Of a stretch of 64,000 nucleotides of DNA, positions 1 to 12,169 are shown piece by piece. This DNA comes from Quercus robur. Taxonomy: Eukaryota; Streptophyta; Magnoliopsida; Fagales; Fagaceae. The notes below the pieces were generated by a model, which was not told where the DNA came from, made no database searches, and saw only the letters and a program-made list of their open reading frames with translations. Where the stretch lies: contig NC_065542.1 of the NCBI RefSeq assembly GCF_932294415.1, forward strand, positions 44,543,942 through 44,607,941. The letters run 5' to 3'. The translations under genes were made by a program, and so were the position numbers. How positions within the stretch are numbered: position 1 is the stretch's first letter; each line of letters starts with the position of its first letter.

Positions 1-136
1 TAGTTTTGAGGAATATAAACCACCTAAAAAATGGATAAATATCAATCAAATACACCCAAAATAATAGAATGATATTTTTGTATTTTTAGAGATATTGAGA
101 TGGAAAATAATTTTAGAAAGTATTTAATTTTTTAGA

Positions 137-308
137 AGTGTTACGTCTACAACGCTTTCACAACAAGTCATAGTTGGTAAGTTGTTATTAGTCTTAATTT
201 AAACCTATCACTAAAATTATTTTTTTGTCAACTAATAACAACCAGTAATAACTTGCTACGTATGATTTGTTGTGAAAGTGTTGTGAAATTATTGTCGACA
301 TAACATTT
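137..308. mobile_element. Small foldback MITE-like element
   Basis: The left arm (about 139-205, containing TACAACGCTTTCACAACAAG) is repeated in inverted, imperfect form on the right (about 240-307). The arms are roughly 60 bases with small indels and the loop is AT-rich. There is no coding capacity. I could not define the target duplication, so the superfamily is open. Confidence 0.6.
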
Positions 309-1308
309 TTCTTAATTTTTTGGTGGAGCAAATTATTTTCAACAAATACCTTACAGGCTTATATGCTTTAAGACCTCAAAAATAGGCCCTAAAACTCTTT
401 GCCCATTCAAACTCAATCCTCATAATTCATAAGCATTTCATCCAAGTAAATTAGAGAAAGAACACTCTTTTTCAAAACAAATGGCTATTTCTCTATAAGT
501 GTCTCAAAAACAAGAAAAGTTCAAATCATACGCAAGATTTCTTAAACGATGTCGGATGTGGAAATGTCAAGAAGCAAAACACGTCTACTTCTAAAAAAAA
601 AAAAACACGTGTACTTTTGAAAATAACCTCGAATCCACGAGCGTTCTTTGAATCCACACGGAAATAGGGTTCTAGAATCCGCCAGAGAAATAATTGACAA
701 AAATCTGAATTTTTATTAATATCAATAATACTAAAAAAAAAGTTTACAGACTTAAGGGTCTATTTAAGGATTCTGTAAAACTTAATAGACAAAAAAATAT
801 ATTCTAAAATAAATCCTAATTAATACCTAACCATAACAGAAACTAAATTTAACCTAAAAAGCATTAAAAATACCTAAAAACAAGGAAATAATAACCCTAA
901 ACCTAAAATAGCGTTTGTTACATAAAAATACCAAAATTAAATAATTACAAAAACTAAATTGTAGATTCTGTCTTACATCATTAAAACAAGAAGTGCTCCA
1001 CTTTGGACCAAATCCATTTGCAATTTAATAAAGAATTAGGAGATTTACAATCAAAATCATTAAATTTAATTAATGGTATATAAATCGATTTAAACCGAAA
1101 CAACTTATGTAAAAAAGTCAAAGATATAGCATGCATAAACTAATTGACAATTTAACATTGAACCATTTTAACCAAACTTTTTTTTTTTTTTTAATTTTAC
1201 TTAGGATTCGCATATCTAGACTTTCAATACCTTACCAAAATTTTATGCTGTCAACAAGGAAACCCAGTTTAAACAGTATTTGATTTCGATGTCTACTATT
1301 GTTTGTTG
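309..1308. other. AT-rich spacer, no gene seen
   Basis: AT-rich sequence with short A and T runs. I see no coding exon, RNA gene or transposon end that I can support. Confidence 0.5.
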
Positions 1309-1538
1309 TCAAGATTCTAAAGCCTCGCAATCGTGCTTTAATTTTCTCGAAGGACACTTTCTTGAAAAATCTAGACAGACAAAATTGCTATTAAGTGTAT
1401 TCATTGTTAGTGTGGAAAATTATGTCAAGATTCTAAAGCCTCACAATCGAGTTTTAATTTTCTTGAAAGACACTTTCTTGAAAAATCTAGACAGACAAAA
1501 ATGCTATTAAGTGTATTCATTGTTAGTGTGGAAAATTA
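1309..1538. repeat. Two-copy tandem repeat, 116-bp period
   Basis: The segment beginning TCAAGATTCTAAAGCCTC occurs at 1309 and again at 1425, back to back, with only a few differences. Both copies end in GTGGAAAATTA. The small open frame across it is a by-product of the duplication. Confidence 0.85.
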
Positions 1539-2094
1539 GGTACTAAAGAAACAATTTTATAAATTAAAAGGTTCTGCCCAGCGTATGGATTACTCCAAAT
1601 CCAAAGACTCTAGACAATAAAAACGAAATCTCCAAAACTATCTTTTCAAGACTTTAGAGGTTCAAAGTCTTTGAATCATAAATTTATAATCTCCTAAAAG
1701 AATAAAAGTATTAAAATAAATTTATTATTATTCAAATAATCACGAATTCAGAATTATCATTTTGTATTTTGATCTTGGTCACAATGGTGACAACGCAGTA
1801 GCCCCATTATATATGGTTAGGACTTAGGAGCCATTCTAATTTGGGATTTCAAATGGAGAGTCATAGTTTGGGATATTTTGTTTAATCCCTCTTTTATCTT
1901 TTCTTTTGCAAATAAAAAATAGTCATAATTTTGTAATTACTATAAGACCAATTTTCTCTATTACGTTATGCAAGTTGGAGGACTCTTTCATATCGTTTGG
2001 ATTTTAAATGATTTTAAATATGTATGAGTCCTAAACCATCAAGCTCAACTCTTTGTCCAATTCTTTATGAAGAACATTTCTCACGTATACTATT
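1539..2094. other. AT-rich spacer, nothing recognised
   Basis: No gene, repeat boundary or RNA feature can be supported here. Confidence 0.4.
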
Positions 2095-2690
2095 CAACCA
2101 ATTCATAGCCCCACTTGGAGATAAAATTTTGGTAGTCCTTATAAGCTCGGCTGGATTTAGACGTCTCTAATAAGAAACAATGGCAAAGGCGGCAAGCATA
2201 GCAACAACAAAGACGCCTTCATTTGGAAAATTTTTGCATATAAACAAATGGTCAATTTTGTGATGCTTACAGATATGTCCTTTCTTCTATTTCTTTTTAT
2301 AATTTTATATCTTGTCACACTCACACAACTCTGCTGCGGAACCCATGCATTGATTGGTTGGGTGTTCTCCAAATTACCTAGTATAAGTAATATCTTTTTC
2401 CATATTTGATAATTAAAATATTAAAAAAAATTGTTCATCCTTCAAAAATTCAACCAATATATTGGTTCACCTGGAGACTAAACTTTTGGTACTGAGCTCG
2501 GCCGGACTTAAGAGGTTAAGAAACAATGGGAAAGGCGGAAAGCATAGCAACAAAGAGTCAATCAAAGACTCCTTCATTTGGAAATTTTTGCATATAAAAA
2601 ATGGTCAACTTTGTGATGCTTACAGATTTAGGCTCCGTGTGAATGCAGTTGTATATATGGCTATACTGTAAAGATGGCTTTAGAAGATCT
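2095..2690. repeat. Diverged direct duplication, related copy at 8149
   Basis: Two copies of one ~230-bp segment, about 2095-2350 and 2451-2690. Both have the motifs CAACCAAT, a GCTCGGC box, AAGAAACAATGG, GGCGG.AAGCATAGCAAC and CTTCATTTGGAAA in the same order. A third, truncated copy lies at 8149-8255. The family is not recognised. It may derive from a gene's upstream region, but nothing proves this. Confidence 0.7.
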
Positions 2691-2710
2691 AATTGGTTAC
2701 TACTCACTAA

Positions 2711-2713
<3 letters not shown>

Positions 2714-2745
<32 letters not shown>

Positions 2746-2802
2746 AAATATAAAATATATAAGTACAAAATTTGATTTCAAACATATTTAGAGCCCCTCA
2801 AA

Positions 2803-2842
<40 letters not shown>
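2714..2842. repeat. (CT)n microsatellite followed by A39
   Basis: A (CT)n tract at about 2714-2744 and an uninterrupted A run at 2804-2842. The A run is followed by sequence similar to that before it, as in retroposon tails, but I cannot name a SINE or LINE. Confidence 0.85.
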
Positions 2843-2843
<1 letters not shown>

Positions 2844-2855
2844 ATATTCAGGGCC

Positions 2856-3888
2856 TTAGGGCCCGTTTGAATGGAGGGGGGGAAAGAGGGGGAGTCGAGG
2901 GGAATTGGCTAAAAATAGGCTAATTTTGAAACAAATTTACTCTACTCTACTCTTCCTCCCTCCCTCTCAATCCAAACTAATGGCGGCTCCAGAAATTTTT
3001 TTGAGGGTGGTTATTAAAAAACTAAGTTATACAAAATCTAATAAAAAGAGAATAATTTCATACATTAACCAAAAATAAAATAAAATAATAATAATAACAC
3101 ACACACACATGCAAATACATAAAATCTTACAATTTCCTTCTACAATTTTTTATTTTTTAATTTTGAAATCATTACATGATAGTCATATTATCAATGTTGC
3201 AAGCTACATCTCTTCAAAAGTTTAGTTAAATAAAAATTTTCTTGGGCTTTTTTTTTATTTGTAAGGACCTAATATATTGTTAAGTGGACCAAAATTTAAG
3301 AACAAAATGTGACTACAAACTTTGTTATGGTCACTCTCACTAAATGAATTAACATTGTTACATATTCTGAAAATCTAATCAATGAATTGCAAGTTCTCTA
3401 TATTCTTAAAACACGTTAAAATTTCATGCCAATCGGATGTTGTTTTCTATTCAATCCATAATTTTTTTTTTTTTTTTTTTGTATAATTTTAGACTACAAA
3501 AACTCAAAATTTAAATATTTGATGACGACATAACTATTGATTTTTTATCTTCTCTAAATGTTGCAAGTATGAAGGATTTAATAAGAAAATGTAATTAAAT
3601 GGTGGATTTGTTAAAATTCACATTCAATAGAAAAAAATATTGAATAGAGTTGTAGCCTTAATCTACAACCATGCTTGTTGCCAAATTTTGTCCAAAATTT
3701 AATTATGTTGGGCCTAAAAAAAATTTAGGGTGGTCACAAAGTTTTTTTAAAGATAAAAAAATCACAAATTTTTAAAATTTATACATAATAATTGTATTTT
3801 TTTTGTTTTCCAGGTCAGGGTGGTCCTATGATAGTATGATCACCCTGAACTCTATGTAGAGCCACCTCTTATTCAAACAGACCATTAG
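2856..3888. mobile_element. TIR element nested in a MITE-like repeat
   Basis: The outer ends are TTAGGGCCCGTTTGAATGGAG and the inverted equivalent ending in TTCAAACAGACCATTAG, a MITE-like pair. Inside it, 2981-3866 starts TGGCGGCTCC and ends in the inverted counterpart GAGCCACC. Both inner ends are followed by a GAGGGTGGT or CAGGGTGGT box. No transposase is visible, so both are non-autonomous. TSDs are unclear, so the families stay open. Confidence 0.5.
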
Positions 3889-5775
3889 ACTCCAACCATC
3901 AATAAAAAAATTACATTAGTTCTTGTAATGTACAATGCATGTGACTTACTTAACCCAACCAACTACATGTGCATTGCATATAACAAGACTAATGTTATCT
4001 TCTTATTAGTAGTTGGAACTCAAGGTTCTAAACCTATTCTAAGCCAAACTTTTTTCTAATATAAATAATGACTCTTTTTTTGTCATTTATGATAAAAATA
4101 AATATATATATATATATATAAAAAAAAAAATTTTATGAGAAAAATAAATAATTCTTGTTTTGTAGTAAATGATTTATATTTTATTTATGTACATATAGCG
4201 CATTTAAATGTTGCACAATCGACTCTTTCACATAATATTTCTATTTTTCTATTAAAACTTTAACATTGATTTTTTTTTTTTTTTTTTTTTGAGGAAAACA
4301 TCGAGATATATATGTTCTTTATTACTATAATTTAACTTGTTTGTAATCCCTGTTTTGGCCGTGTGAACTATTGTAAGGTATTATTGATACCCACTTTGCC
4401 TTTTTTCTAAATGCACAAACAATTTTACCTAATGAATCCCTAATGCAAGTTTACTGTTTATAGCCCCTATTCTTAAAAACACTAACCCAATGTTTGGATG
4501 GACCTTCCCCTTCCTCCATTCCAAATAGAACATAAGTAACTAAAAAAGGGAATTCCATAAAGTTACTTTAAGGTATAGGCTAAGAAATTTGAGTTGAGGT
4601 CCTTGAAGACCTCATAGATTATATGAGACTTGGAAGCTACTATACCAAACCCATCGGTGATTCTGGTTGGTGACTATTATCCCACTTGTGATTCTCATTG
4701 TTTGATTGGGGAAGTGAAGATTATAATATAGAAAGTGAAGAATTGGACAAAATCTGTACTTGTAGAACTTAGAATTCTCTTGAATTAATTTATATATAAT
4801 ATTTTCTTCTAAGAACCCGAGGTTTCTTTTGAATGGACCAACACCTTGGTACCAACACGTAAATGTTTATAATGATGATTCTCCCAAAAAAAAAATAAAA
4901 AAGATGTTTGTAATGATAATATTTTCAAAAAATTTTAATAAAGAGGGTTGAGTCTATTATTAACGGTACAATCCCAAACTGCAGCATTTCTGTCGAAACA
5001 AAACAACAGCAACCAAAGGGCATCGTTTCTATTAAAACAAAGCAACAGCAAGGAATACAAAACGATGTCGCTCTATTAAGTGGTAAATCAAACGGTGCCA
5101 TATCAGAAATAATGTGAAAATGTGATGAGGCTGAGTCTGAGGGGTAAGAATCACCTCCAGTTTCAAAACCTCCAGTTTCTTCCCATTTTAAAATAGATGA
5201 GTGACATGTATAAAAATAATGATCAAACTGTGATGGCGCGTGGGTCGACGGCCACAGTGCGTGTCTCCGAAAATGGAGATCAAACTCTTGGGTTTTGCAA
5301 ATCGGAGGCCAAAGAAGAGATTTGCAACGTCGATTTCACGAAAGGATGGAGAAAAACTAGTAGATCTAAAGGGAGGCTCGAACTGATGGTGTGACGGCTG
5401 TGGCTTCTTCTTTGTTTTTACAGTTGCTTGGTAAACTTAGGTGAAAGAGACAGGGGGGAAAAGAAGAGAGAAAGAAGGAAAAATAATGCTATGAAAATTG
5501 TATTTAAAGTTGTTATGTTTTGACCCTTAGGTGCTTTGTTTTGTGCCTTTGGATTTTTTTTTTTGACACTTGTCTTGCATCCGGATAAAAACTGGAGAAA
5601 ACAGGAGAAATTTGAACTGGAGGGGATCCTATCCCCTCACACAGTGTCGTTTAGTTGAGTGAAGATATTTAGAATTAGTGAACCATGTGTTCACCAGTTA
5701 CTGGTTAAAGTGATCGGCGGGTTTGGTTAGAGTTTTGTGACGGATCCTCCAACGTGTTCAAATAATAACTACATT
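3889..5775. other. Intergenic spacer, no supported gene
   Basis: AT-rich spacer with T runs at 4270-4290 and an (AT)n tract near 4102. A 65-codon open frame at 5197-5394 has no recognisable domain, codon bias or splice context, so I do not call it a gene. Confidence 0.45.
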
Positions 5776-5950
5776 GAGTTTAGGTGAAGAAAATTGGCAA
5801 ATGTCCCTTTCACACAAACTTTCTAGAATTTTACTTCATTTTTCAAATTAATTAGGAGAATGTTCCTGTTTTGAAACTCGATTTTCTAAAAATCGAGTTT
5901 CAATATAAAACTTGATTTTTGGACAATTGAGTTATAGCGAACCGAAGAAT

Positions 5951-6011
<61 letters not shown>

Positions 6012-6226
6012 CTAAGACTACTCGAGTTCATGGAACTCGAGTTTTTTTTTTTTTTTTTTTAATTTCTCTAAGCCCACGTTCAATATAGCTCGAATTTTCT
6101 AAAAATCGAGTTCCAAAAAATTCGAGTTTCAAAATAGGAGCATTTCCCTAATTAGTTTGGGAAAATGGGCAAAATTCTAGAAAGTTTCTGTGAAAGGGGC
6201 ATTTGCCAATTTTGGCCGAGTTTAAG
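5776..6226. mobile_element. Foldback MULE-like element with 9-bp TSD
   Basis: The element proper is 5785-6217 (433 bp). Flanking 9-mers are GAGTTTAGG (5776-5784) and GAGTTTAAG (6218-6226), an 8/9 match typical of Mutator-like insertion. The arms are about 115 bp, sharing AAAATTGGCAAATG and CTTTCTAGAATTTT, and each contains AACTCGA/TCGAGTT palindromic modules. The loop holds an A run of about 60 bases and a T run. There is no coding capacity. Confidence 0.75.
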
Positions 6227-8148
6227 ACTTAATTCATGTGGATATACACTGTAATTGTGTAATTACTCATTAATCCAACTTAGTTAATTTCTCTCAAAAA
6301 TCGCTCTCAAATCTCTCTGATATCTTATTTCTCCCTGGTTTCCTTCATTTTCCCTCTCTTTCTTTCTCTACTTTCTGTTTTCAATACCGCTATTAGAGGA
6401 CTATGACTACTCACAGGCTCACCACATTATGTAGGCCCACCATTAATAATCCAGCGTTTTTTTTTTTTTAAGAAGCACTTTTTAGCAACTTTTGAGAGAT
6501 TTCAATAGGTCTCATGTACTGTTTACGGGACCTACAAACATCTTTTTTCAACAAAACATTCATTAAAAATAGGTCTCACAACACTATTCACTTATTTAAA
6601 AATTATTTTATTACAGTATTTTCAGTTTTCAATTTTTAGCAAAATAAACGGTATCCAAACACACCCTAAAATTATTCCTATGACCCATTCACTGAAAACT
6701 GGAAAGTATCTGGTGAATTGAGTGTATATGTTTTTAATTTGTGAGACTCATATGTAAGCCCCATCCACATACCCAAAAAAAAAAAAAAAACTTATTCCTA
6801 TAAAAGATAGCACGACATATAATCCTTATTTATATTCTCAATTCACTTTTAAATATTCAATTGACATGTTTAAATTTCTTATATATGTTAGTGATTTAAA
6901 TTTTTTATGGAAATATGAATAATGATTACGTATTAATTATTTTTGTTTATATCTTTTAATTGTATGCGCATGTAGTTGTTTGAGTTATAACTTATATGAG
7001 TATAACTAGATTATATTATGGTTTTTTCAAATCTTCTTTCAAATCCTTTTTTTAAGAATTTTATTTAATTCCCATCTCAATTACATTTCTTATTTGTATT
7101 TATCTATTGTATGATCATTAATTTTTTATTTAACTATATACTCATTTTTGTTGATTAAATTTCCCAAATATTTTTTAAATAAACTTTCTTTCAATGTTAT
7201 CTTTTAGTCCTTCCCCTAGATTAAGCTCATGAATCCACTGTTACCTTTAAGTCACTTTAATCTAAATTGCACGAAATTGACATTTAGTGTACATATGGTC
7301 ATCTCATAGTTTTTAATAGTTTATTTGTATAGTATATATATACATAAATTTTTTATATTAAAAGGGTAGTTTGTAAAAGAAGAAAAGTTAAACGTGGAAT
7401 GTTGTGTCATCTAGAGGAAGAACAGTGAATTTGAATTTTGAAACTTAGAGTTAGTGAACATATTCAAAATTAATTTTAAGGAATAAAATCAAAATTACTT
7501 CAAGCTTTCAATTTAGTCTATATATATATATATATATATATATTGATAAGATTTAGTCTATATTTTAATTTATAATGGTTGAGGTGATAATAATTTATGT
7601 ATTACAATCATGATGTGATTCGTGATTTTAATAAAAAATATTCTTACATTGACCAAAACATACAACCTTCACATGTTATGAAAATTGAGAAGCACTACAT
7701 ATATGCTATAAGTTTTATTGTATTAAATTTAAAAATTGATGTGTCACCAATCATAAAAATATATTTTAAATATTTATTTATAAGTAAATTGAAATCCATC
7801 AATGATATTCATCGCCATGTTAATTTTTAAACTTATAATAACTTTAACATTTTATTGTGAAATTTGTTATATGATTTTTTTAAAAATAAATACATGTGAT
7901 CGCAACGCATACCGGCCACAATGACTTTAACCTGGACTTGACGTTTCCATTTGCTTATTGATGAGGGAATTGGGGGAGAAAATCTCTCATTCACTAGGCG
8001 CAGGAGACCTCTCTCTCATGGGCTCCACACGTCTCATGCGCCTGGCAAAGGGACAGCCTTAATATTGACTCCACAGTCCGCAAGGACCACAACAGTGGAC
8101 AAACCAGCGCGGCTAATTTACATCCAACCTTGAAAATTCGCACGTACT
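6227..8148. other. AT-rich spacer with microsatellites
   Basis: No gene is recognised. An (AT)n tract lies at 7521-7543. The stretch 6440-6670 ends in a motif (GGTATCCAAACACACCCT) often seen at the ends of small plant DNA transposons, but I could not pair it with a left end. Confidence 0.4.
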
Positions 8149-8255
8149 ATTCAACCAATTCATAGCCCCACTTGGAGATAAAATTTTTGTAGTCCTTATA
8201 AGCTCGGCTGGACTTTGACGTCTCTGTCAAGAAACAATGATAAAGGCCGAAAAGC
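8149..8255. repeat. Third copy of the 2095/2451 repeat, truncated
   Basis: It matches 2095-2200 closely from CAACCAATTCATAGCCCCAC through AAGAAACAATG. It ends abruptly where the foldback element at 8256 begins. Confidence 0.75.
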
Positions 8256-8587
8256 ATGGTAAAAATGGCTCACACCTACTATTTAGCAAAAAAAATTTAG
8301 TAATTTATTACTGTTTTAAAAATATGTAAGGTTAAAAATATGTAAAAATTTATTACTTTTTTTTTAACTTGTGTTAGTTATGAAATTCGAGTTCTAAAAA
8401 CTCGAGTTCTTTGAAAAAATATACTCTAAAAAAATTTTAAAATTTTTTCATGGTACTCGAATATCATGAAAAACTCGATTTTGACAAACTCAACTATCAA
8501 AAAAATGATAAATCCTTACATATTTTTGAAACAATAGTAAATTGCAATATAGTTTGTGAAAATTTTCGCAAACCCATTTTTGGCATC
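8256..8587. mobile_element. Foldback element with CTCGAG-type modules
   Basis: The left end GGTAAAAATGGC and inner motif TTTAAAAATATGTAAGG are mirrored at the right end (TGCCAAAAATGGG and TTTCAAAAATATGTAAGG on the minus strand). The inner arms contain TTCGAGTTCTAAAAACTCGAG-like palindromes. It is about 330 bp and non-coding. The TSD is not clear. It looks related in design to 5785-6217. Confidence 0.6.
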
Positions 8588-8839
8588 TAGGTCTGCTGCT
8601 ATTCCTGATTGAGTTCTGGTTGAGTTCATTATTAGCTTTATCTAAAATTGAAATTGAAATTATTGTTTATTTAATTTTTTATTAGTTTATGCAAATTCAA
8701 TAGGCAACTTTGATGGAAATAAGATTTTTTTTTTTTTGGTAAGAAGATGGAAAGAAGATATACTTTGACAGATGTTACTTATCTAAAAAAAGGGAAAAAA
8801 AATAAAAAAGAGATATCCTTGAGCATGCCCGGATAGAAA

Positions 8840-8886
8840 AAATGATGAGAATTTACACCAAGCAACAACTTTTTTATATAGGGAAA

Positions 8887-8947
<61 letters not shown>

Positions 8948-9129
8948 GAATAAATGCAGTAAAAAGCTGTAAAAGATTGTTGTTAACGAGTATCTTATTG
9001 TGCCCGTTAACACAACCCTTTTATATATATATATATATGGATCAGGTTAATGTGTGTCCTAAAGGCACATATTGATTTACTATAGTGTAACCTTAAGCAC
9101 ATATTAATAAAATCCTCTATATATATAAA
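8840..9129. repeat. End of a tandem unit, A56 run and relic repeats
   Basis: 8842-8876 matches the terminal part of the ~620-bp unit (AATTTACACCAAGCAACAACTT). An A run of about 56 bases at 8889-8944 then interrupts it. 8980-9129 holds eroded pieces resembling MITE ends (CCCGTTAACACAACCC). No gene. Confidence 0.55.
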
Positions 9130-9308
9130 GGGTTATGCTAACGAGTGCCCTAAGGGCACTGGTTAAGAATCAATTTTAGGAAAGTTTTGACATCACTTTT
9201 ATTAAAAATGAAAAAAACTGTTAAAACATTAATTTTTTTTTTCCCCATAAAAACTTTTTTTAATTAGATTCTTAACGAGTGCCTTTAGGGCACTCGTTAG
9301 CATTTCTC
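9130..9308. mobile_element. Palindromic MITE, copy 1
   Basis: 179 bp with terminal inverted repeats of about 40 bp, beginning GGGTTATGCTAACGAGTGCC. The TIR itself contains the self-complementary core ACGAGTGCCC/GGGCACTCGT. It is inserted in an AT-dinucleotide run. The TSD is not separable from that run, so the superfamily is not assigned. Confidence 0.8.
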
Positions 9309-9312
9309 ATAT

Positions 9313-9594
9313 ATAAATATGTGTTAAACATCAAACACTCCCCCCCCCCCCCTCTCTCTCTCTCTAGAAATATCTAGAGTTTCCCGTTAACAACAACCCT
9401 TATATATATATGGGAAATGCTAACGAGTGCCCTAAGGGTACTCGTTAAGAATCCAGTTAAAGAAAGTTTTGACATCACTTTTATGAGAAATGAAAAAAGC
9501 TGTCAAAACATTAATTACTTTTTTTTTTCTTTTCCCATAAAAACTTCCTTTAACTAGATTCTTAACTAGTGCCCTAAAAGCACTCGTTAGTATA

Positions 9595-9637
<43 letters not shown>

Positions 9638-10343
9638 TAAACATCAAGCACTGCCCCTCTCTCTCTCTCTTTTTTAAAAATATCTAGAGTTTATCTCAAT
9701 TTCTCTCTCTCTGGAATTCTTTAGAGCTCAGTTTAAGTTCAGCCGCACATTTTCAAATTGTCTAGAAGGTTTGAGAAAGTCATTATTTTATTGTCAATAA
9801 AAGAAAGAAGCTAGAAGCTAGTATAAATAGATGTAGTGATGGTTGAACTTCAGCCGTTAAAAGTGAAGAAAAGGTAATGTAGCAGGTGTGAGAGACTTGT
9901 GAAGTGAGTGTGTGTCATAAAAACACCAAGTGAGACGTTTGAAGCAGCGTGTGACGTGAAGTGCAGCAGGTGAAGTGAAGAAAATAAAGTCAAGACTTAG
10001 GTGAAGTAAATTAGAGAGAAGTGAAGCAAAGACAACAAAGAAGAGCTATAGTGTCAGTAGGTTTGAATGCCAATTTGGGGAGTGGAGTGTTTGTATAGTG
10101 CCATGTGTGTATTGATGCAATAATAGTTCTTGTAAAGTCTTAGGCTTGTTTTGTAGAATTGTTAAATAATTTATTTTTTATTTTTAGATAATATTATACA
10201 AAAATAATAAAAATTTACATCAAGCAACAACTTATATATATATATATATATATATATATGTTAAACATCAAGCATTAACCCTCTCTCTTTCTTTAGAAAT
10301 ATCTAGAGTTTATCTTAATTTCTCTCTCTCTGTGGAATTCTCT
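9313..10343. repeat. Tandem array of a ~620-bp unit: fragment, copy 1, start of copy 2
   Basis: The unit begins with (TA)n-GTTAAACATCAAGCA and continues through a CT-rich tract, ATCTAGAGTTT, GAATTCTCTAGAGCTCAG, a TATA-like GTATAAATAGATGTAG, purine-rich GTGAAG sequence, CTTGTAAAGTCTTA and TTAAATAATTTATTTTTTA. It ends near ACATCAAGCAACAACTT. A fragment is at 9313-9383, copy 1 at about 9635-10254, and copy 2 starts about 10255 and is split by later insertions. Head-to-tail arrangement, TATA box and TG...CA-like ends suggest tandem LTRs of a short retroelement, unproven. Confidence 0.7.
9412..9600. mobile_element. Palindromic MITE, copy 2
   Basis: 189 bp with the same TIRs and interior (AAAGTTTTGACATCACTTTTAT) as the copy at 9130. 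It again sits inside an (AT)n tract. The two copies lie 104 bp apart in the same orientation. Confidence 0.8.
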
Positions 10344-12169
10344 CACTACAAGAAATCTGGATTTAGGCGGCGCTTTTTTTAGAGACGTTTTTAAATTCGC
10401 CATTATAAGTAGTATATTATGACGTTTTTAGAAAACGCCGCTAAAGGTGATCCTTTCGCGACGTTTTTCTCAAAACATCGTTGTAACCCAAAACAATAAC
10501 AGCGTTTCTTAAAACGTCGCAAAAAGTACAGTTTTAGTGGCGTATTTTTTTTATAGCGACGTTTTTATAAAAACGTCGCTATAGTTTTTAAAGAACTCCC
10601 ACCATTTAATCCAAAAAATTTTGGGGAAACAAATAGCGACGTTTTGGATAAACATATAGCGACGTTTTTAGAAAAACGTCGCTATATGTTTATCCAAAAC
10701 GTCGCTATTTGTTTCCCCAAAATTTTTTGGATTAAATGGTGACGTTTTTCCCCAAAATTTTTGTCCTTTTCCCGTTCAAAATTTCGTTGAGTGGGAAAGT
10801 TCCCACCGTTTTTTCTTTTTGTTTTGTATAAACATATAGCGACGTTTTGAAAACGTCGCTATATGTAACCCATTCAAAATTTCACTGAGTAGGAAAGTTC
10901 CCACCATTTTGTCCTTTTTTTTTTTTTGGTCTCCTTTCCTTACACGTTTTTTCAGTCCTTTTTCTTTTTTATCATTCTTTTTTTTTCTCAAACAAACTTC
11001 CCTTCCCACTTATCACTTCTTCATACTTAGCCACTGCCAGCCACTGACGCCGCCACCATTGCCACCGCCAACCCATTGATGTATGAGTTCTTCCCTCTCT
11101 AACCACCACCCACTGCCACCACCATTCTTTTTTCCCACTTTTTTGGTGTTCAAGTTTCTTTAAAGTGTAAGTCTTTGTGTTTTGATTTATGGGTTTGCTT
11201 TGATTTGGTTTTTCTTTAATGGGTCATGGAGTCTTTGTATTTTCGCTTATAAATTTGCTTTGATTTAGTTTTTCTTTAATAGGTCATGGAACTTTTGTGC
11301 TAATTTTTTTTTGTTTGCTTGTTTTGGTTGGAGTTTGGTACAGAAAACTTTTATTCAAATTTGGATTTTTGAGCAAAAAGACCTGAGCATCAAAGGCTAA
11401 ATCATTATAAGTTTATGTACAAGTTTGTAAATATTTTTTTTTTCCTACAATTTTTATGTAGTGTGTAGATTTTGAATTTTTTTGTTATTAGTTTTGTGTT
11501 TTAGCTAGCTTGAAATCAATTTTTTTTAAAAGCTCACTACCCACTAATGTGTAAATAATCTCAACTAAATGCTCTTTATATGTGTGTGTGTGTATATATA
11601 TATATCGTTACTAAATTTTCAAGCACCATGACTCATTAACATTGGACATTTGATATTGTGGAATAATGATGATAGGTCTATTTGATTTATTACAAGCTTA
11701 TTGCAAGCATATGTTAGTTATTGTTGAAATTTCAGTAGGTTTATATAGCATTTTTAATATTTTTTTTAAAAAATAATGATAGGTTTTGCAACGTTTTAAA
11801 AACGTCACTAAAAAGCAAAAGGATAAATGCTTTTGTGACGTTTTTGAAACGTCGCTATTGGTGTGATTATTTGCGGCATTTTATAAACGTCATTAAATGT
11901 ATTTTTCCTACATCATGTGCGAAAATGTTATATTATTTAGTGACGTTTTATAAAACGTCACTAAAAGTTTCTGGACGCCACTAAAGAATACCATATAGTG
12001 ACGTTTTTCGAAACGTCGCAATAAACCTATGCGACCACTCTATTGCGAAGTTTTCGAACGTCACAAAAAAAAAAGTCGCTATAGACCATTTTAGTCTATA
12101 GCGACGTTTTTTGGGTTTTTTAGTGACGTTTTACAAACGTCGCCTAAACCCAAATTTCTTGTAGTGTCT
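10341..12169. mobile_element. Non-autonomous CACTA transposon with TSD
   Basis: The element proper is 10344-12166 (1823 bp). It starts CACTACAAGAAATCTGGATT and ends AAATCCAAGAAA-like sequence terminating in TTTCTTGTAGTG, the canonical CACTA termini. The 3-bp target duplication TCT lies at 10341-10343 and 12167-12169. Subterminal regions carry many direct and inverted copies of GCGACGTTTT, as expected for transposase-binding sites of En/Spm-type elements. No transposase ORF is present. The uninterrupted target (GAATTCTCTAGAGCTCAG) is visible near 58765 and, with one change, near 9714, which confirms the boundaries. Confidence 0.95.
10601..10740. repeat. 140-bp near-perfect palindrome inside the CACTA element
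   Basis: The left arm 10601-10669 and right arm 10672-10740 are exact reverse complements by direct reading. Only the central two bases (10670-10671) fail to pair. Each arm contains two GCGACGTTTT motifs and the segment CAAAAAATTTTGGGG. Confidence 0.95.

Noticed and set aside
5197-5394. 65-codon frame with normal-looking composition
   Set aside because: No recognisable domain, no splice or promoter evidence. It could be chance.
8783-9075. Open frames on both strands at 8783-9075, rich in Lys or Phe
   Set aside because: They are translations of the A56 run and neighbouring AT repeats.
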